Below, piece by piece: positions 1 through 11,588 of a stretch of 64,000 bases of DNA (position 1 is the first letter of the stretch; each line of letters starts with the position of its first letter). Source of the stretch: Manganibacter manganicus. GTDB taxonomy: Bacteria; Pseudomonadota; Alphaproteobacteria; Rhizobiales; Rhizobiaceae. The position numbers were made by a program, and so were the translations under genes. The notes below the pieces were generated by a model. It was not told the origin of the DNA. It saw only the letters and a program-made list of their open reading frames with translations, and did not search any database. Where the stretch lies: positions 186,001 through 250,000 of the forward strand of contig NZ_MDET01000023.1 in the NCBI RefSeq assembly GCF_002075885.1, given 5' to 3'.

Positions 1-97
1 TCTCCTGGAACAGCAACCCGATTTCGGCCTTGATCGCTTCCAACGCCAACTCACCCTCCAGCCAATCACCATGCCGCAACACCGCAAAAGCGGGCAC
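1..97 (-). CDS. Partial unidentified reading frame at left edge
   Basis: On the minus strand an open frame begins with GTG directly after the hrcA stop codon and runs off the window without a stop, about 32 codons (start VPAFAVLRHGDWLEGEL). It reads like protein but I do not recognise it, and it does not resemble the start of GrpE, which follows hrcA in many rhizobia. It could be a translationally coupled gene, the edge of a mobile element, or chance. Confidence 0.25.
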   Translation of the reverse strand, partial: MPAFAVLRHGDWLEGELALEAIKAEIGLLFQE

Positions 98-1168
98 TTA
101 GCGCAGCATGCGCGAAATAAGCTGCGCCGTATAGTCCACCATCGGCACGATGCGGGCATAATTCAGGCGCGTCGGGCCGATCACGCCAAGCGCGCCGATG
201 ACGCGTGCTTCCTTGTCGCGATAGGGCGCCACAACCAGCGAGGAGCCCGACAGCGAAAACAGCTTGTTCTCCGAGCCGATGAAGATGCGAACGCCCGAAC
301 CCTGTTCGGCAAGGTCGAGAAGCTGGATCAATCCATCCTGCGTTTCCATATCCTCGAACAGCCGCTTCAAAAGCTCGATATCGGCCTGTGCAGTGACGTT
401 TTCCAGGAGATTGGCGTGGCCGCGCACAATCAGCCGTGCCGGTTGGTCGCTTTCCGTCCCAACCCACAGTGCCAGGCCCTTCTCGACCAGTTGCTGCGAC
501 AGCGTATCGAGTGCGGCGCGCGTCTCTTCCTTCAACCGACCGATCTCGATACGGGCTTCCGGCAGCGTACGGCCGCGAATATGGGCATTGAGAAAATTGG
601 ACGCTTCGTGAAGCTGCGAAAGCGTGATGCCGGCCGGAAGGTCGATGACGCGGTTTTCCACGTCACCGCCCTGTGAAACCATGACGACGAGCGCCTTGGT
701 GGGCTCCAGTTGGATGAACTCGATATGCTTCAGCGCCGCCTCATGCTTGGTCGCCAGCACAAGGCCGGCACCGCGCGACATGCCCGAAAGCATCTGGCTG
801 GCCTCGGTCAGTAGATGTTCGAACGACGCGCCCTCGCCAGAGGCCTTGATTTGCGTATCGATGGAGCGGCGCTCCTCTTCCGTCAGGTCGCCGAGTTCCA
901 TGAAGGCATCGACGAAAAAGCGCAGGCCTGCCTGCGTCGGCAGGCGTCCGGCGGAAATATGCGGCGCATAGATCAGGCCGAGATGCTCAAGATCGCTCAT
1001 GACATTGCGAATGGTCGCCGGCGAGAGCGAGGACGGCAAGACGCGCGACAGCGAACGTGAGCCGACCGGCTCGCCGTCGCGCAAAAAGGAATCGACAATG
1101 CGCCTGAAGATGTCGCGCGAGCGCGCATCGAGCGACTGCAGGGTCGGGTCTTTGATTGGCGTGTTCAT
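98..1168 (-). CDS. hrcA: Heat-inducible transcription repressor HrcA
   Basis: HrcA represses groESL/dnaK-type heat-shock genes by binding CIRCE operators, with GroEL modulating its activity. The 356-residue product has the family N-terminal winged helix (DSFLRDGEPVGSRSLSR, then SPATIRNVMSDLEHLGL and SAGRLPTQAGLRFFVDAF) and the C-terminal GPTRLNYARIVPMVDY segment. A longer frame opens at 1237, but the ATG at 1168 gives the usual family N-terminus. It is divergent from rph, the standard rhizobial arrangement. The start has no good SD, and a promoter ends only about 12 bases upstream, so the mRNA may be nearly leaderless. No CIRCE element (TTAGCACTC-N9-GAGTGCTAA) was seen next to the gene. Confidence 0.95.
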   Translation of the reverse strand: MNTPIKDPTLQSLDARSRDIFRRIVDSFLRDGEPVGSRSLSRVLPSSLSPATIRNVMSDLEHLGLIYAPHISAGRLPTQAGLRFFVDAFMELGDLTEEERRSIDTQIKASGEGASFEHLLTEASQMLSGMSRGAGLVLATKHEAALKHIEFIQLEPTKALVVMVSQGGDVENRVIDLPAGITLSQLHEASNFLNAHIRGRTLPEARIEIGRLKEETRAALDTLSQQLVEKGLALWVGTESDQPARLIVRGHANLLENVTAQADIELLKRLFEDMETQDGLIQLLDLAEQGSGVRIFIGSENKLFSLSGSSLVVAPYRDKEARVIGALGVIGPTRLNYARIVPMVDYTAQLISRMLR

Positions 1169-1180
1169 GGTGGCCTGCAA

Positions 1181-1208
1181 GATATAAAACCTCCACAGGC
1201 AATGACAA
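1181..1208 (-). promoter_or_regulatory. Candidate sigma-70 promoter of hrcA
   Basis: On the minus strand TTGTCA (1208-1203) and TATATC (1186-1181) are separated by 16 bases. Transcription would be expected to start around 1172-1176, only a few bases before the hrcA ATG at 1168. This is inferred from sequence only. Confidence 0.5.
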
Positions 1209-1314
1209 GGCAAAGAGTCTTGTCGCTGCTTCGGCATGATCGCGCCGCTTTTTCTTTGCGCTCCGCCGCACCGAGGGCTAAAAGCCGCGGCAGTTTCCCC
1301 TTTCCGGAGTTCCC

Positions 1315-2031
1315 ATGCGACCGTCCAAACGCCAGCCCGATGAAATGCGCGCCATAGCCTTTGAACGCGGCATATCGAAACATGCGGAAGGGTCCTGCCT
1401 CGTCAAGTTCGGCGATACGCATGTTCTGTGTACCGCCAGCCTCGAAGAAAAGGTGCCGGGCTGGATGCGCAATTCCGGCAAGGGCTGGGTAACGGCCGAA
1501 TATGGCATGCTGCCGCGCTCGACCGGCGAGCGCATGCGCCGGGAAGCCTCGTCCGGCAAGCAGGGCGGTCGCACGCTGGAAATCCAGCGCCTTATCGGGC
1601 GCTCGCTCAGGGCGGTTGTCGATCTCCAGGCGCTTGGCGAACGGCAGATCACCGTCGATTGCGACGTCATCCAGGCGGATGGCGGCACCCGCACGGCTTC
1701 GATTACCGGTGGATGGGTAGCACTTTACGACTGCCTGCGCTGGATGGAGGCGCGGCAGATGGTCAGCCTGCCGAAAGTGCTGAAAGATCATGTCGCGGCG
1801 ATTTCCTGCGGCATCTACGACGGCCAGCCGGTGATCGACCTCGATTACCTCGAAGATTCGTCCGCCGGCACCGACGCCAATTTCGTCATGACCGGCAAGA
1901 GCGGCATCGTCGAGATCCAGGGCACGGCCGAGGGCGAGCCGTTCTCGGAGGAGCAATTCGCCGCGCTGATGGGATTGGCCAAGAAAGGCATTTCGCGGTT
2001 GGTGGACCTGCAAAAAATGGCGGTGGGATAA
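1315..2031 (+). CDS. rph: Ribonuclease PH
   Basis: A phosphorolytic 3'-5' exoribonuclease that trims tRNA 3' ends, forming a hexameric ring. The 238-residue length is typical. Family signatures are [19 protein letters not shown] at the N-terminus, the phosphate-binding region [17 protein letters not shown], and QIQ-type [18 protein letters not shown]. The ATG at 1315 follows CCGGAG. It is divergent from hrcA and leads the run rph, VOC protein, rdgB, hemW, rsmI, yraN. In relatives rdgB usually follows rph directly; here a VOC gene lies between them. Confidence 0.96.
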   Translation: MRPSKRQPDEMRAIAFERGISKHAEGSCLVKFGDTHVLCTASLEEKVPGWMRNSGKGWVTAEYGMLPRSTGERMRREASSGKQGGRTLEIQRLIGRSLRAVVDLQALGERQITVDCDVIQADGGTRTASITGGWVALYDCLRWMEARQMVSLPKVLKDHVAAISCGIYDGQPVIDLDYLEDSSAGTDANFVMTGKSGIVEIQGTAEGEPFSEEQFAALMGLAKKGISRLVDLQKMAVG

Positions 2032-2045
2032 GGCGCCGCCGGCAT

Positions 2046-2477
2046 ATGCAACCCTCATCCATTCTTGAATCGGCACTCTACGTCACCGATCTCGCGGCGG
2101 CGGAAGCCTTTTACGCCGACGTCCTGGGATTGGAATGCATTGCCAAGGTGGAAGACCGGCATGTGTTCTTCCGCTGCGGGCAAGGGGTGCTTTTGCTGTT
2201 CAACGCCGAAGCGACAAGAAAGCCGCCGGCTGCCGGGGCAAAGCTGCCGGTGCCACCGCACGGCACGACCGGCCAGGGCCATCTGTGCTTTGCAGCCAGT
2301 GCCGACGAAATCGAGCGCTGGAAGACAGTGCTGGAGGCGAAAGGCGTAATCGTGGAGGCTGATTTCGAATGGCCTCCCAAAGCCGGAGAGGCAAGTGGCG
2401 GCCGCTCAATCTACTTCCGCGATCCGGCTGGCAATTCACTCGAATTCGCCGAACCGCGTATCTGGGTCAAGAACTAA
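2046..2477 (+). CDS. VOC (glyoxalase/bleomycin resistance) family protein
   Basis: A 143-residue vicinal-oxygen-chelate fold protein. The N-terminus has the first beta-alpha module (LYVTDLAAAEAFYADVLGL) and the C-terminus the second (GRSIYFRDPAGNSLEFAEPRIW). Candidate metal ligands are the His in GQGHLCF and the Glu in NSLEFAE. Such proteins include glyoxalase I, dioxygenases and antibiotic-binding proteins, and the substrate cannot be told from sequence. It starts 15 bases after rph and ends 10 bases before rdgB, so it is probably co-transcribed with this housekeeping run. Confidence 0.88.
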   Translation: MQPSSILESALYVTDLAAAEAFYADVLGLECIAKVEDRHVFFRCGQGVLLLFNAEATRKPPAAGAKLPVPPHGTTGQGHLCFAASADEIERWKTVLEAKGVIVEADFEWPPKAGEASGGRSIYFRDPAGNSLEFAEPRIWVKN

Positions 2478-2486
2478 GAGAGCTTC

Positions 2487-3134
2487 ATGCACGCATTGAA
2501 CGGAAAAGAAATCGTCGTCGCCAGCCACAATGCCGGCAAATTGTACGAGTTCGCTGGATTGATCGCGCCGTTCGGTTTTACGGCCAAATCGGCCAAGGAT
2601 TACGGCCTGCCCGAACCGGACGAGACTGGCACGACCTTCGAGGAAAACGCCTATATCAAGGCTTTCGCTGCCGCCAAGGCCACCGGCCTGCCGGCATTTT
2701 CCGACGATTCCGGCCTGTGCGTCGATGCGCTCGACGGGGCGCCGGGAGTCTATACCGCCAACTGGGCGGAAAAAGAGGACGGCACGCGCGACTTCGCCAT
2801 GGCCATGCAGCGCACCGAAGTGGCGATGCAAAAGGTGGGCGCGACCGAACCCGAACAGCGCGGCGGCCGCTTCGTCGCCGTCATCTGCCTGGCTTTCCCG
2901 GACGGGCAGGCCGAATATTACCGTGGCGAGACGGAGGGCCGGCTTGTATGGCCGCCACGCGGCGACGTCGGATTCGGATACGACCCCGTTTTCCAGCCGG
3001 ACGGTTATGACAAGACCTTCGGCGAAATGACGACCGAGGAAAAGCATGGCTGGAAGCCGGGCGACGAAAAAGCACTGTCGCACCGCGCCCGCGCCTTCAA
3101 GAAATTCGCCGAGGCACGGCTGGAGGTCGCGTGA
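2487..3134 (+). CDS. rdgB: XTP/dITP diphosphatase (RdgB/HAM1 family)
   Basis: Hydrolyses non-canonical purine nucleoside triphosphates (dITP, XTP) to monophosphates and so keeps deaminated bases out of DNA. The 215-residue product shows the family motifs [14 protein letters not shown] (S-H-N-x-G-K, triphosphate binding), [30 protein letters not shown] and the C-terminal [20 protein letters not shown] and [10 protein letters not shown]. Its TGA overlaps the GTG of hemW (3131-3134), indicating translational coupling. Confidence 0.95.
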   Translation: MHALNGKEIVVASHNAGKLYEFAGLIAPFGFTAKSAKDYGLPEPDETGTTFEENAYIKAFAAAKATGLPAFSDDSGLCVDALDGAPGVYTANWAEKEDGTRDFAMAMQRTEVAMQKVGATEPEQRGGRFVAVICLAFPDGQAEYYRGETEGRLVWPPRGDVGFGYDPVFQPDGYDKTFGEMTTEEKHGWKPGDEKALSHRARAFKKFAEARLEVA

Positions 3135-4288
3135 ACCCCGACCGCGCGCCCGGCTTCGGGGTCTATGTCCACTGGCCGTTCTGCGCGGCCAAATGCCCCT
3201 ATTGCGACTTCAACAGCCACGTCCGCCACCAGCCGGTCGATCAGGAACGCTTTGCACGCGCCTTCGCTACCGAATTGGCCACGATGCGCCAGCGCACCGG
3301 GCCGCGCGAGGTGACGTCGATCTTCCTTGGCGGCGGCACGCCGTCGCTGATGAAGCCTGAAACAGTCGGCGCGGTTCTCGAGACCATCTCACAAAACTGG
3401 ACCGTGCCGGCCGGCATCGAGGTGACGCTGGAGGCCAATCCCTCCTCCGTCGAGGCCGAACGCTTTCGCGGCTATCGCGCCGCCGGCGTCAACCGTATTT
3501 CGCTGGGTGTGCAGGCGCTGAACGACAGCGACCTGAAATTCCTCGGCCGGCTGCACAATGTTTCGGAGGCGCTGCACGCGATCGGGCTGGCGCGCGAAAT
3601 CTTTCCGCGGCTCTCCTTCGACCTGATCTATGCACGACCCGGCCAGACGCTGGAAAGCTGGGCGGCGGAACTGGAGCAGGCCATCGGCCATGCTGCCGAT
3701 CACCTTTCGCTCTACCAACTCACCATCGAGGATGGCACCCCCTTTGCGGCGCTGCACAGAGCGAAGAAATTCACCATCCCCGATCCGGATCGCGCCGCCG
3801 ATCTCTACCAACTCACGCAGGAAATCACCGCCGCGCATGGCCTGCCGGCCTACGAAATCTCCAACCACGCCCGGCCGGGTGCCGAAAGCCGGCACAACCT
3901 GACCTATTGGCGCTATGGCGAATATGTCGGTGTCGGGCCGGGTGCGCATGGCCGTTTTGTCGAAGATGGCCGCCGCGTCGTCACGATTGCGGAAAAGCTG
4001 CCGGAGCGTTGGGCCGAACTGGTCGAGGCTCAGGGGCATGGCGTTGTCGACGGCGAGGTGCTGACGCGCTCGGAAGAAGCCGACGAATTCCTGCTGATGG
4101 GGCTGCGTCTGGCCGAGGGTATCGATCTGGCCCGCTACGAACAGCTTTCAGGCAAAAGTCTTCCCGCAGCCCGACTTTCAATCCTCCAGGATGAAGGGCT
4201 GATTGCGCCGATCGGCAATTCGCATTTGCGCGCAACGCCGGCCGGAATGATCGTGCTCGACGCGGTGGTGGCCGATCTGGCACGATAG
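3131..4288 (+). CDS. hemW: Radical SAM heme chaperone HemW
   Basis: A 385-residue member of the family long annotated as oxygen-independent coproporphyrinogen III oxidase, now regarded as a heme chaperone. The radical SAM [4Fe-4S] motif [11 protein letters not shown] (C-x3-C-x2-C) lies at about residues 17-27, followed by [10 protein letters not shown], the SAM-binding glycine motif, and EANPSS. The C-terminal HemW region has [19 protein letters not shown]. It starts with GTG overlapping the rdgB stop. True HemN proteins are longer and have an extra cysteine in the motif (CxxxCxxCxC), which is absent here (CxxxCxxCDF). Confidence 0.9.
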   Translation: MNPDRAPGFGVYVHWPFCAAKCPYCDFNSHVRHQPVDQERFARAFATELATMRQRTGPREVTSIFLGGGTPSLMKPETVGAVLETISQNWTVPAGIEVTLEANPSSVEAERFRGYRAAGVNRISLGVQALNDSDLKFLGRLHNVSEALHAIGLAREIFPRLSFDLIYARPGQTLESWAAELEQAIGHAADHLSLYQLTIEDGTPFAALHRAKKFTIPDPDRAADLYQLTQEITAAHGLPAYEISNHARPGAESRHNLTYWRYGEYVGVGPGAHGRFVEDGRRVVTIAEKLPERWAELVEAQGHGVVDGEVLTRSEEADEFLLMGLRLAEGIDLARYEQLSGKSLPAARLSILQDEGLIAPIGNSHLRATPAGMIVLDAVVADLAR

Positions 4289-4301
4289 GCGAAGCGAGGG
4301 T

Positions 4302-5210
4302 GTGAGCGTGACCGCCGGAACAACCAGACACAGCTTTGTCATCGGCCAGGCCGAAATCACGGCATCGCCACTCGAACCGGCGCTTTATCTGGTGGCGACA
4401 CCGATAGGCAACCTTGCCGACATCACCCTGCGTGCGCTTCAGACGCTGGCTGCCGCCGACATTCTGGCCTGCGAAGACACGCGCGTGTCCCGCGTGCTTC
4501 TGGAGCGCTACGGCATACGCCGCCGCACCACTGCCTATCATGAGCACAACGCCGCGCAGGCCGGGCCGAAACTGATCGCGGCGCTGGAAGCCGGGCAGAG
4601 CGTGGCGCTGATTTCCGATGCCGGCACGCCTTTGGTGTCCGACCCCGGTTATCGGCTGGTCGGCGAGGCGCTGGAGCGCGGCATTCGCGTGGTGCCAATA
4701 CCCGGCCCATCGGCCCCGCTTGCCGCGCTGACCGCATCCGGCCTGCCTTCCGATACCTTCCTGTTCGCCGGCTTCCTGCCCGTCAAGGCAGGGCAGCGCT
4801 CCAGCCGGCTGGAGAGCCTAAAAGTGGTGCCGGCAACGCTGATCTTCTTCGAATCGCCACGCCGCTTACCCGAAGCTCTCGCTGCCATGGCCGAGACATT
4901 GGGCGGAGGTCGCAAGGCTGCGGTGGGACGCGAACTCACCAAGACATTCGAGGAAATGCGCACCGGCACACTTGCCGAACTTGCTTCCCACTATGAGGAA
5001 AGCGGTCCACCGAAAGGCGAAATCGTCATCTGCATCGGTCCGCCCGAGGACCAACCGGTCGAGGCCAACGATATCGATCGCCTGCTGCTGTCGCTTGCCA
5101 CTGAAATGCCGGCATCGAAGGCCGCCGGCGAAGCGGCAAGAATGACCGGCGGGCAAAAGCAGGCGCTTTATCGCCGGCTGCTGGAATTGAAGGCCGAGGG
5201 CGGTGGCTGA
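4302..5210 (+). CDS. rsmI: 16S rRNA (cytidine1402-2'-O)-methyltransferase RsmI
   Basis: A SAM-dependent tetrapyrrole-methylase-fold enzyme that 2'-O-methylates C1402 in the ribosomal decoding centre. The 302-residue product shows [52 protein letters not shown] and [20 protein letters not shown], all hallmarks of the family. GTG starts at 4302 and 4308 are both possible. It begins 13 bases after hemW and its stop overlaps the GTG of yraN by 8 bases, a conserved pair in proteobacteria. Confidence 0.95.
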   Translation: MSVTAGTTRHSFVIGQAEITASPLEPALYLVATPIGNLADITLRALQTLAAADILACEDTRVSRVLLERYGIRRRTTAYHEHNAAQAGPKLIAALEAGQSVALISDAGTPLVSDPGYRLVGEALERGIRVVPIPGPSAPLAALTASGLPSDTFLFAGFLPVKAGQRSSRLESLKVVPATLIFFESPRRLPEALAAMAETLGGGRKAAVGRELTKTFEEMRTGTLAELASHYEESGPPKGEIVICIGPPEDQPVEANDIDRLLLSLATEMPASKAAGEAARMTGGQKQALYRRLLELKAEGGG

Positions 5211-5580
5211 TACTTTCACGGCAAAGCGGCGCAAATCCTACCGGCGCGGTCACCGCAGCGAATGGCTGGCGGCCATGGCGCTGATGCTGAAGGGTTATCG
5301 CATTCTTGCCCGCCGCCACCGCACCAGGCTCGGCGAGATCGATCTGATCGCGCGGCGCGGCGATCTGATGGTGGTCGTCGAGGTCAAGGCCCGCAAGACG
5401 CTGAAGGAAGCCATGGAGGCGATTGCCCCCGGTTCCGAGCGGCGCATCGAAGGCGCTGCCGATCTTTGGCTGTCGCGCCAGCCGGATTACAGCCGGCTCT
5501 CGGTGCGCTTCGACATGGTGGCGGTGCTGCCGTGGCGCTGGCCGGTGCATGTCGAGAATGTTTTTCAGGGACGGAACTGA
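5203..5580 (+). CDS. YraN/UPF0102 family endonuclease-fold protein
   Basis: A 125-residue UPF0102 protein with a restriction-endonuclease-like core: [20 protein letters not shown], then [23 protein letters not shown], carrying the E, D and E-x-K residues of the PD-(D/E)xK fold. Its cellular role is not established. The GTG start lies inside the end of rsmI, a conserved gene pair. In many rhizobia the glutathione synthetase gene gshB comes next; here it is absent and a DUF3297 gene follows. Confidence 0.85.
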   Translation: MADTFTAKRRKSYRRGHRSEWLAAMALMLKGYRILARRHRTRLGEIDLIARRGDLMVVVEVKARKTLKEAMEAIAPGSERRIEGAADLWLSRQPDYSRLSVRFDMVAVLPWRWPVHVENVFQGRN

Positions 5581-5666
5581 AATCGACGCTTGCGGGCTTG
5601 AAACCACCACCGCTGGCGGCTATCGCGGCTGGCCGGTATCGACCGCACCGCTTCAGGAGACCGAAA

Positions 5667-5897
5667 ATGACCCTTCCCGACAGAATGAGCGTCGACGAGC
5701 GCAGCCCGTTCTACAATGCCGAGGCGCTGGAGCGCGGGGTCGGCATTCTGTTCAACGGTAAGGAGCGAGAGGACGTCAATGAATATTGCGTAAGCGAAGG
5801 CTGGATCCGCGTCGCGACGCCGAAATCCAAGGATCGTTACGGCCAGCCGCTGACCATCAAGCTGAAGGGCGAGGTCAAGCCCTTCGTCAAGGAATAG
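5667..5897 (+). CDS. DUF3297 family small protein
   Basis: A 76-residue protein of the DUF3297 family, recognised from LPDRMSVDERSPFYNAEAL, VGILFNGKEREDVNEYC and the C-terminal YGQPLTIKLKGEVKPF. The function is unknown. The ATG at 5667 follows AGGAG (5655-5659), supporting a separately translated small gene. It lies 86 bases after yraN and converges on the acylphosphatase gene. Confidence 0.8.
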   Translation: MTLPDRMSVDERSPFYNAEALERGVGILFNGKEREDVNEYCVSEGWIRVATPKSKDRYGQPLTIKLKGEVKPFVKE

Positions 5898-5923
5898 GGC
5901 TTTCGCGCCGAAACCCGGCGCGC

Positions 5924-6202
5924 CTAGCCGGTAATGCGGAATCCGGTCGGCGTAGCGGCAATGTCAGCCGCTTCCGTCCTGACATCGGCCACCACCGCCC
6001 CGGCCGGCCCTTGCCAAAACCGCTCCAGCATCAGTGCAACAGCGCCATCCGATCCGGCGATCAGCGCCGTGACCGAGCCGTCCGGCTCGTTGCGCACCCA
6101 GCCGTCGAGGCCAAGCCGCTCGGCTTCGCGCAGTGTCCACAAGCGGAAACTCACGCCTTGCACGCGCCCGGTAATGAGGACTCGACAGACCCGTTTGCTC
6201 AT
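5924..6202 (-). CDS. Acylphosphatase
   Basis: A 92-residue enzyme that hydrolyses acyl phosphates such as carbamoyl or acetyl phosphate. It has the family motif GRVQGVSFRLWTLREAERLGLDG, containing the phosphate-binding loop and catalytic Arg, then GWVRNEPDGSVTALIAG with the catalytic Asn. Position 19 of the usual GRVQGVxFR is serine. A longer frame reaches 6265, but the ATG at 6202 overlaps the P450 stop by 4 bases (ATGA), so translation is probably coupled to that gene. Confidence 0.9.
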   Translation of the reverse strand: MSKRVCRVLITGRVQGVSFRLWTLREAERLGLDGWVRNEPDGSVTALIAGSDGAVALMLERFWQGPAGAVVADVRTEAADIAATPTGFRITG

Positions 6203-7566
6203 CGCCTCGTCACCCGCATCGGCAGGCCTCCTTCCGGCTGCGTGGTCAGTTTCTGCACCGGCCATGGCTTTGTCTCGGCCACCGTGTCAAAACGGAAGCG
6301 CGACATCAGCACCGCCAGCGCGATCATCGCCTCTTGCATGGCGAAGCTGGCGCCGATGCACACGCGCGGACCCGCGCCGAATGGCAGGTACTGGAAACGC
6401 CCGACTGTCTCGCGATTGCCGGGGTGGAAACGTTCCGGCATGAAGGCATCCGGCTTGTCCCACAGTTTGCGATGGCGATGCACGACCCAGGGCATGACCA
6501 GAACCGCCGCCTTCGGCGGAATATAAAGGTCCTTGTAATACTCCGGCTCGATCGGCTCCCGATTGATCGACGGTGCAGGCGGATAGAGCCTGAGCGTCTC
6601 CTCGAAGGCGGCGCGGGTCAGCGGCATCATGTCGACCCATTTCGCCGGATCGGGCTCGCCCGCCACAACCGCGTCGATCTCATGCTCGACCGGTTCGCGC
6701 TCCCACGGCGCTTCGGCCAGGCAATAGAGCATCCAGCCCAGCGCGCGGGCCGTGGTTTCATGGCCGGCGCCGATGAAGGTGATGATGTTGTCTTCGATCT
6801 CGGCGCGCGTCAGGCCGCCCGGCCCTTCGGCGCGCAGGAGCAGCGTCAAAAAATCCTGCGGCGCGCCATCGGGATCACGTTTCAACCGCTCGACCCGCAT
6901 CTTCATCGTGTCGGCGACGATGGCGCGGAAATAGGCCATGGTCTTGGCGCCGCGAATGCGGGTGATGCGCGGCAGCCAATCCGGCGCACGTAAAAGATCA
7001 AGTGGATCGACCCGCCCCATTGTCTCGAACAGGCGATCGATCTGCGTCTCGAAACTGCCCGGCTCGCCGGCGATCTCACCGGAAAACAGTGTTTCAGCCA
7101 AAATCTCATAGGTCAGCGTGGTCATGTCGCGGGCGATGTCCGAGATCATGCCATCGGCGTAGCGGTCCGCGAATGCCAGCGAGCGGTGCAGCATCGGCTG
7201 TGCGAAGCCGAAAATGTGGCGCGGCGTGAACACCGGCGCCATCGCCTTGCGCGAACGCTTCCACACCTCGCCTTCCGCCGTCAGCAGGCCGTCGCGCAGG
7301 ATCGGGCGCAGGATTTTCTGGCGCACCGTCGCCATCCTGTAGTTTTTCGCATTATCGACCAGCACATGACGGATAAGGCCCGGATCGTTAGCGATGACCA
7401 GCGGCCCGCCGATACCCGTCACCGAAATCCACGGCTCGTTGTAGGAAGGCTCGCCCCATAATTCGAGCGGATTGCGATAAACGATGCGCATCATCTCCAG
7501 CGTCGAAGGCGGCTTGGTACGCGGCTTCGGCGCAGGCGGAACGAAGGGAGCGGGTCGGGCGTCCAT
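6199..7566 (-). CDS. Cytochrome P450
   Basis: A 455-residue soluble bacterial P450 monooxygenase. Diagnostic elements are the I-helix oxygen-activation motif FIGAGHETTARA, the K-helix ExxR (FEETLRLYPPAP), and the heme-thiolate loop PFGAGPRVCIGASFAMQEA, where Cys is the axial ligand. No membrane anchor is seen at the N-terminus (MDARPAPFVPPAPKPRTKP). The ATG at 7566 was chosen because the in-frame extension to 7617 is atypical. No ferredoxin or reductase gene is adjacent, so redox partners and substrate are unknown. Confidence 0.93.
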   Translation of the reverse strand: MDARPAPFVPPAPKPRTKPPSTLEMMRIVYRNPLELWGEPSYNEPWISVTGIGGPLVIANDPGLIRHVLVDNAKNYRMATVRQKILRPILRDGLLTAEGEVWKRSRKAMAPVFTPRHIFGFAQPMLHRSLAFADRYADGMISDIARDMTTLTYEILAETLFSGEIAGEPGSFETQIDRLFETMGRVDPLDLLRAPDWLPRITRIRGAKTMAYFRAIVADTMKMRVERLKRDPDGAPQDFLTLLLRAEGPGGLTRAEIEDNIITFIGAGHETTARALGWMLYCLAEAPWEREPVEHEIDAVVAGEPDPAKWVDMMPLTRAAFEETLRLYPPAPSINREPIEPEYYKDLYIPPKAAVLVMPWVVHRHRKLWDKPDAFMPERFHPGNRETVGRFQYLPFGAGPRVCIGASFAMQEAMIALAVLMSRFRFDTVAETKPWPVQKLTTQPEGGLPMRVTRR

Positions 7567-7717
7567 GGCGTACTCCGATATGCGACCAATGTAGGGGGCA
7601 GGCAAGGCAACGTCCATGTGACCGATGAGTTACCAAAAGGTGCCCGCTTGCCCGACGAGGCCATCCACCATAAATGACAGTCACCAACAGATACCGCCAA
7701 CCATCAGGAGTTTTGCC

Positions 7718-8293
7718 TTGAAGCATCGGCTCAGCATCATTGTCGGCAGCACGCGCCCCGGCCGCATCGCGCCCGTTTTCGCCCAGTGGATCGCGGATTT
7801 TGCGCGCACGCACGACAAGTTCGAACCGGTGATGACAGATCTGGCAGATTTCGACCTGCCGGTTCTCGACGAACCGCGCCACCCGCGCCTTGGCCAGTAC
7901 GAGCATGAGCACACCAAAAGGTGGTCGAGGGAGGTCGATGCGGCCGACGCCTTCATCTTCGTCCTGCCTGAATATAACTATTTCGCGCCGCCCGCGGTGG
8001 TGAATGCCGTCGATTATCTAGTGCGGGAATGGCAGTACAAGCCGGCCGGCTTCTTCAGCTATGGCGGCATCTCGGCCGGTCTGCGCTCTGTGCAGTCACT
8101 GAAACCGCAACTAACGACACTCAAGATCATGCCCATCCCCGAAGCGGTCGCCTTGCCCTTCTACCAGAATTCACTCGATGAAAACCGCGCCTTTACGGCC
8201 GGGGAGCAAGTCGAGAACAGCGCGAAAGCGATGCTGGACGAACTCGCCCGCTGGAGCGAGGCGCTGAAGCCGCTGCGCGGTGCCGCCAAATAA
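7718..8293 (+). CDS. NADPH-dependent FMN reductase family protein
   Basis: A 191-residue flavodoxin-fold protein. The FMN phosphate loop is LSIIVGSTRPGRIAPVFAQW and the second flavin-contact region is FIFVLPEYNYFAPPAVVNAVDYL, as in SsuE/ChrR/ArsH-type reductases. I place the start at TTG 7718, because AGGAG at 7706-7710 is 7 bases upstream and the protein then begins KHRLSIIVGS; the in-frame ATG at 7625 would add a 31-residue tail with no family similarity. It is divergent from the P450; a redox link is possible but unproven. Confidence 0.88.
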   Translation: MKHRLSIIVGSTRPGRIAPVFAQWIADFARTHDKFEPVMTDLADFDLPVLDEPRHPRLGQYEHEHTKRWSREVDAADAFIFVLPEYNYFAPPAVVNAVDYLVREWQYKPAGFFSYGGISAGLRSVQSLKPQLTTLKIMPIPEAVALPFYQNSLDENRAFTAGEQVENSAKAMLDELARWSEALKPLRGAAK

Positions 8294-8334
8294 GCGCGAC
8301 ACGCCGGAAACTGTGGCCAAAGGTTTGCAAAACT

Positions 8335-8362
8335 TGGAAAATCGGCGCTGAAAGCCTATATC
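8335..8362 (+). promoter_or_regulatory. Candidate promoter of gyrB
   Basis: TTGGAA (8335-8340) and TATATC (8357-8362) are 16 bases apart and lie 72 bases before the gyrB ATG. No other promoter-like pair was obvious in this intergenic region. Prediction from sequence only. Confidence 0.4.
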
Positions 8363-8365
8363 TAG

Positions 8366-10882
<2,517 letters not shown>

Positions 10883-10926
10883 TCAGCTCCACTATTGCAG
10901 TGCGAGCGAACATGGGGGCCGCCAGA

Positions 10927-11493
10927 TCAGTCCTTGGCGCGCTCGACATAAGCGCCATCGGCCGTCATCACCACGACACGGGTGCCGACGGCAATATGCG
11001 GCGGCACTGTGGTCTTGACGCCATTCGACAGAACGGCGGGTTTGTAGGACGAAGATGCGGTCTGGCCCTTGGTGGTCGGTTCGGTTTCCACAACCTCGAA
11101 GACGGCACGCTGCGGCAGGACCAACGCGATGCCGACGCCTTCGTGAACCGAGAGATCGACGGCCATGCCTTCCTGCAGATAGGGCGCCTGATCGCCGACG
11201 ACGTCGGTGGAGACGGCTATCTGGTCGTAGGTTTCCGGGTTCATGAAATGGAAGCCTTCGCCGTCGCTGTAGAGGAAGGTATGTTCGCGATCCTCGACAT
11301 GCGCCCTTTCGACCTGTTCGGTGGTGCGGTAGCGCTCCGAGACTTTCACCCCGTCGGAAATGCGGCGCATATCGAGCTGGGTCACCGGCGTGCCCTTGCC
11401 AGGATGAATATTTTCGGCAACGAGGATCACATAAAGCTTGCCGTCCTTCTCGACGACATTGCCCTTGCGGAGAGAACTGGCAATGACTTTCAC
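10927..11493 (-). CDS. efp: Translation elongation factor P
   Basis: EF-P binds between the P and E sites and relieves stalling at polyproline stretches. The 188-residue product has the three-domain pattern and the tip loop [10 protein letters not shown], where Lys33 is the expected site of beta-lysylation. The adjacent divergent gene encodes the modifying ligase EpmA, which supports that modification. The C-terminal domain contains [18 protein letters not shown]. It converges with gyrB. Confidence 0.95.
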   Translation of the reverse strand: MKVIASSLRKGNVVEKDGKLYVILVAENIHPGKGTPVTQLDMRRISDGVKVSERYRTTEQVERAHVEDREHTFLYSDGEGFHFMNPETYDQIAVSTDVVGDQAPYLQEGMAVDLSVHEGVGIALVLPQRAVFEVVETEPTTKGQTASSSYKPAVLSNGVKTTVPPHIAVGTRVVVMTADGAYVERAKD

Positions 11494-11588
11494 TTATTTC
11501 TTCCTGTTGTTCAAAGAGCCGTTGCCGCGCTTTACCCTATTCAAGCGCTCATCGCCACCCGCCGCGCTAATTTGAAGATCGACCGATC

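Noticed and set aside
1169..1314. CIRCE element for HrcA in the hrcA-rph spacer
   Set aside because: No TTAGCACTC-N9-GAGTGCTAA or close match was found; the operators are probably elsewhere.
7625..7717. Upstream ATG of the flavin reductase frame (7625)
   Set aside because: The 31-residue extension is not similar to the family, and a strong AGGAG favours the TTG at 7718.
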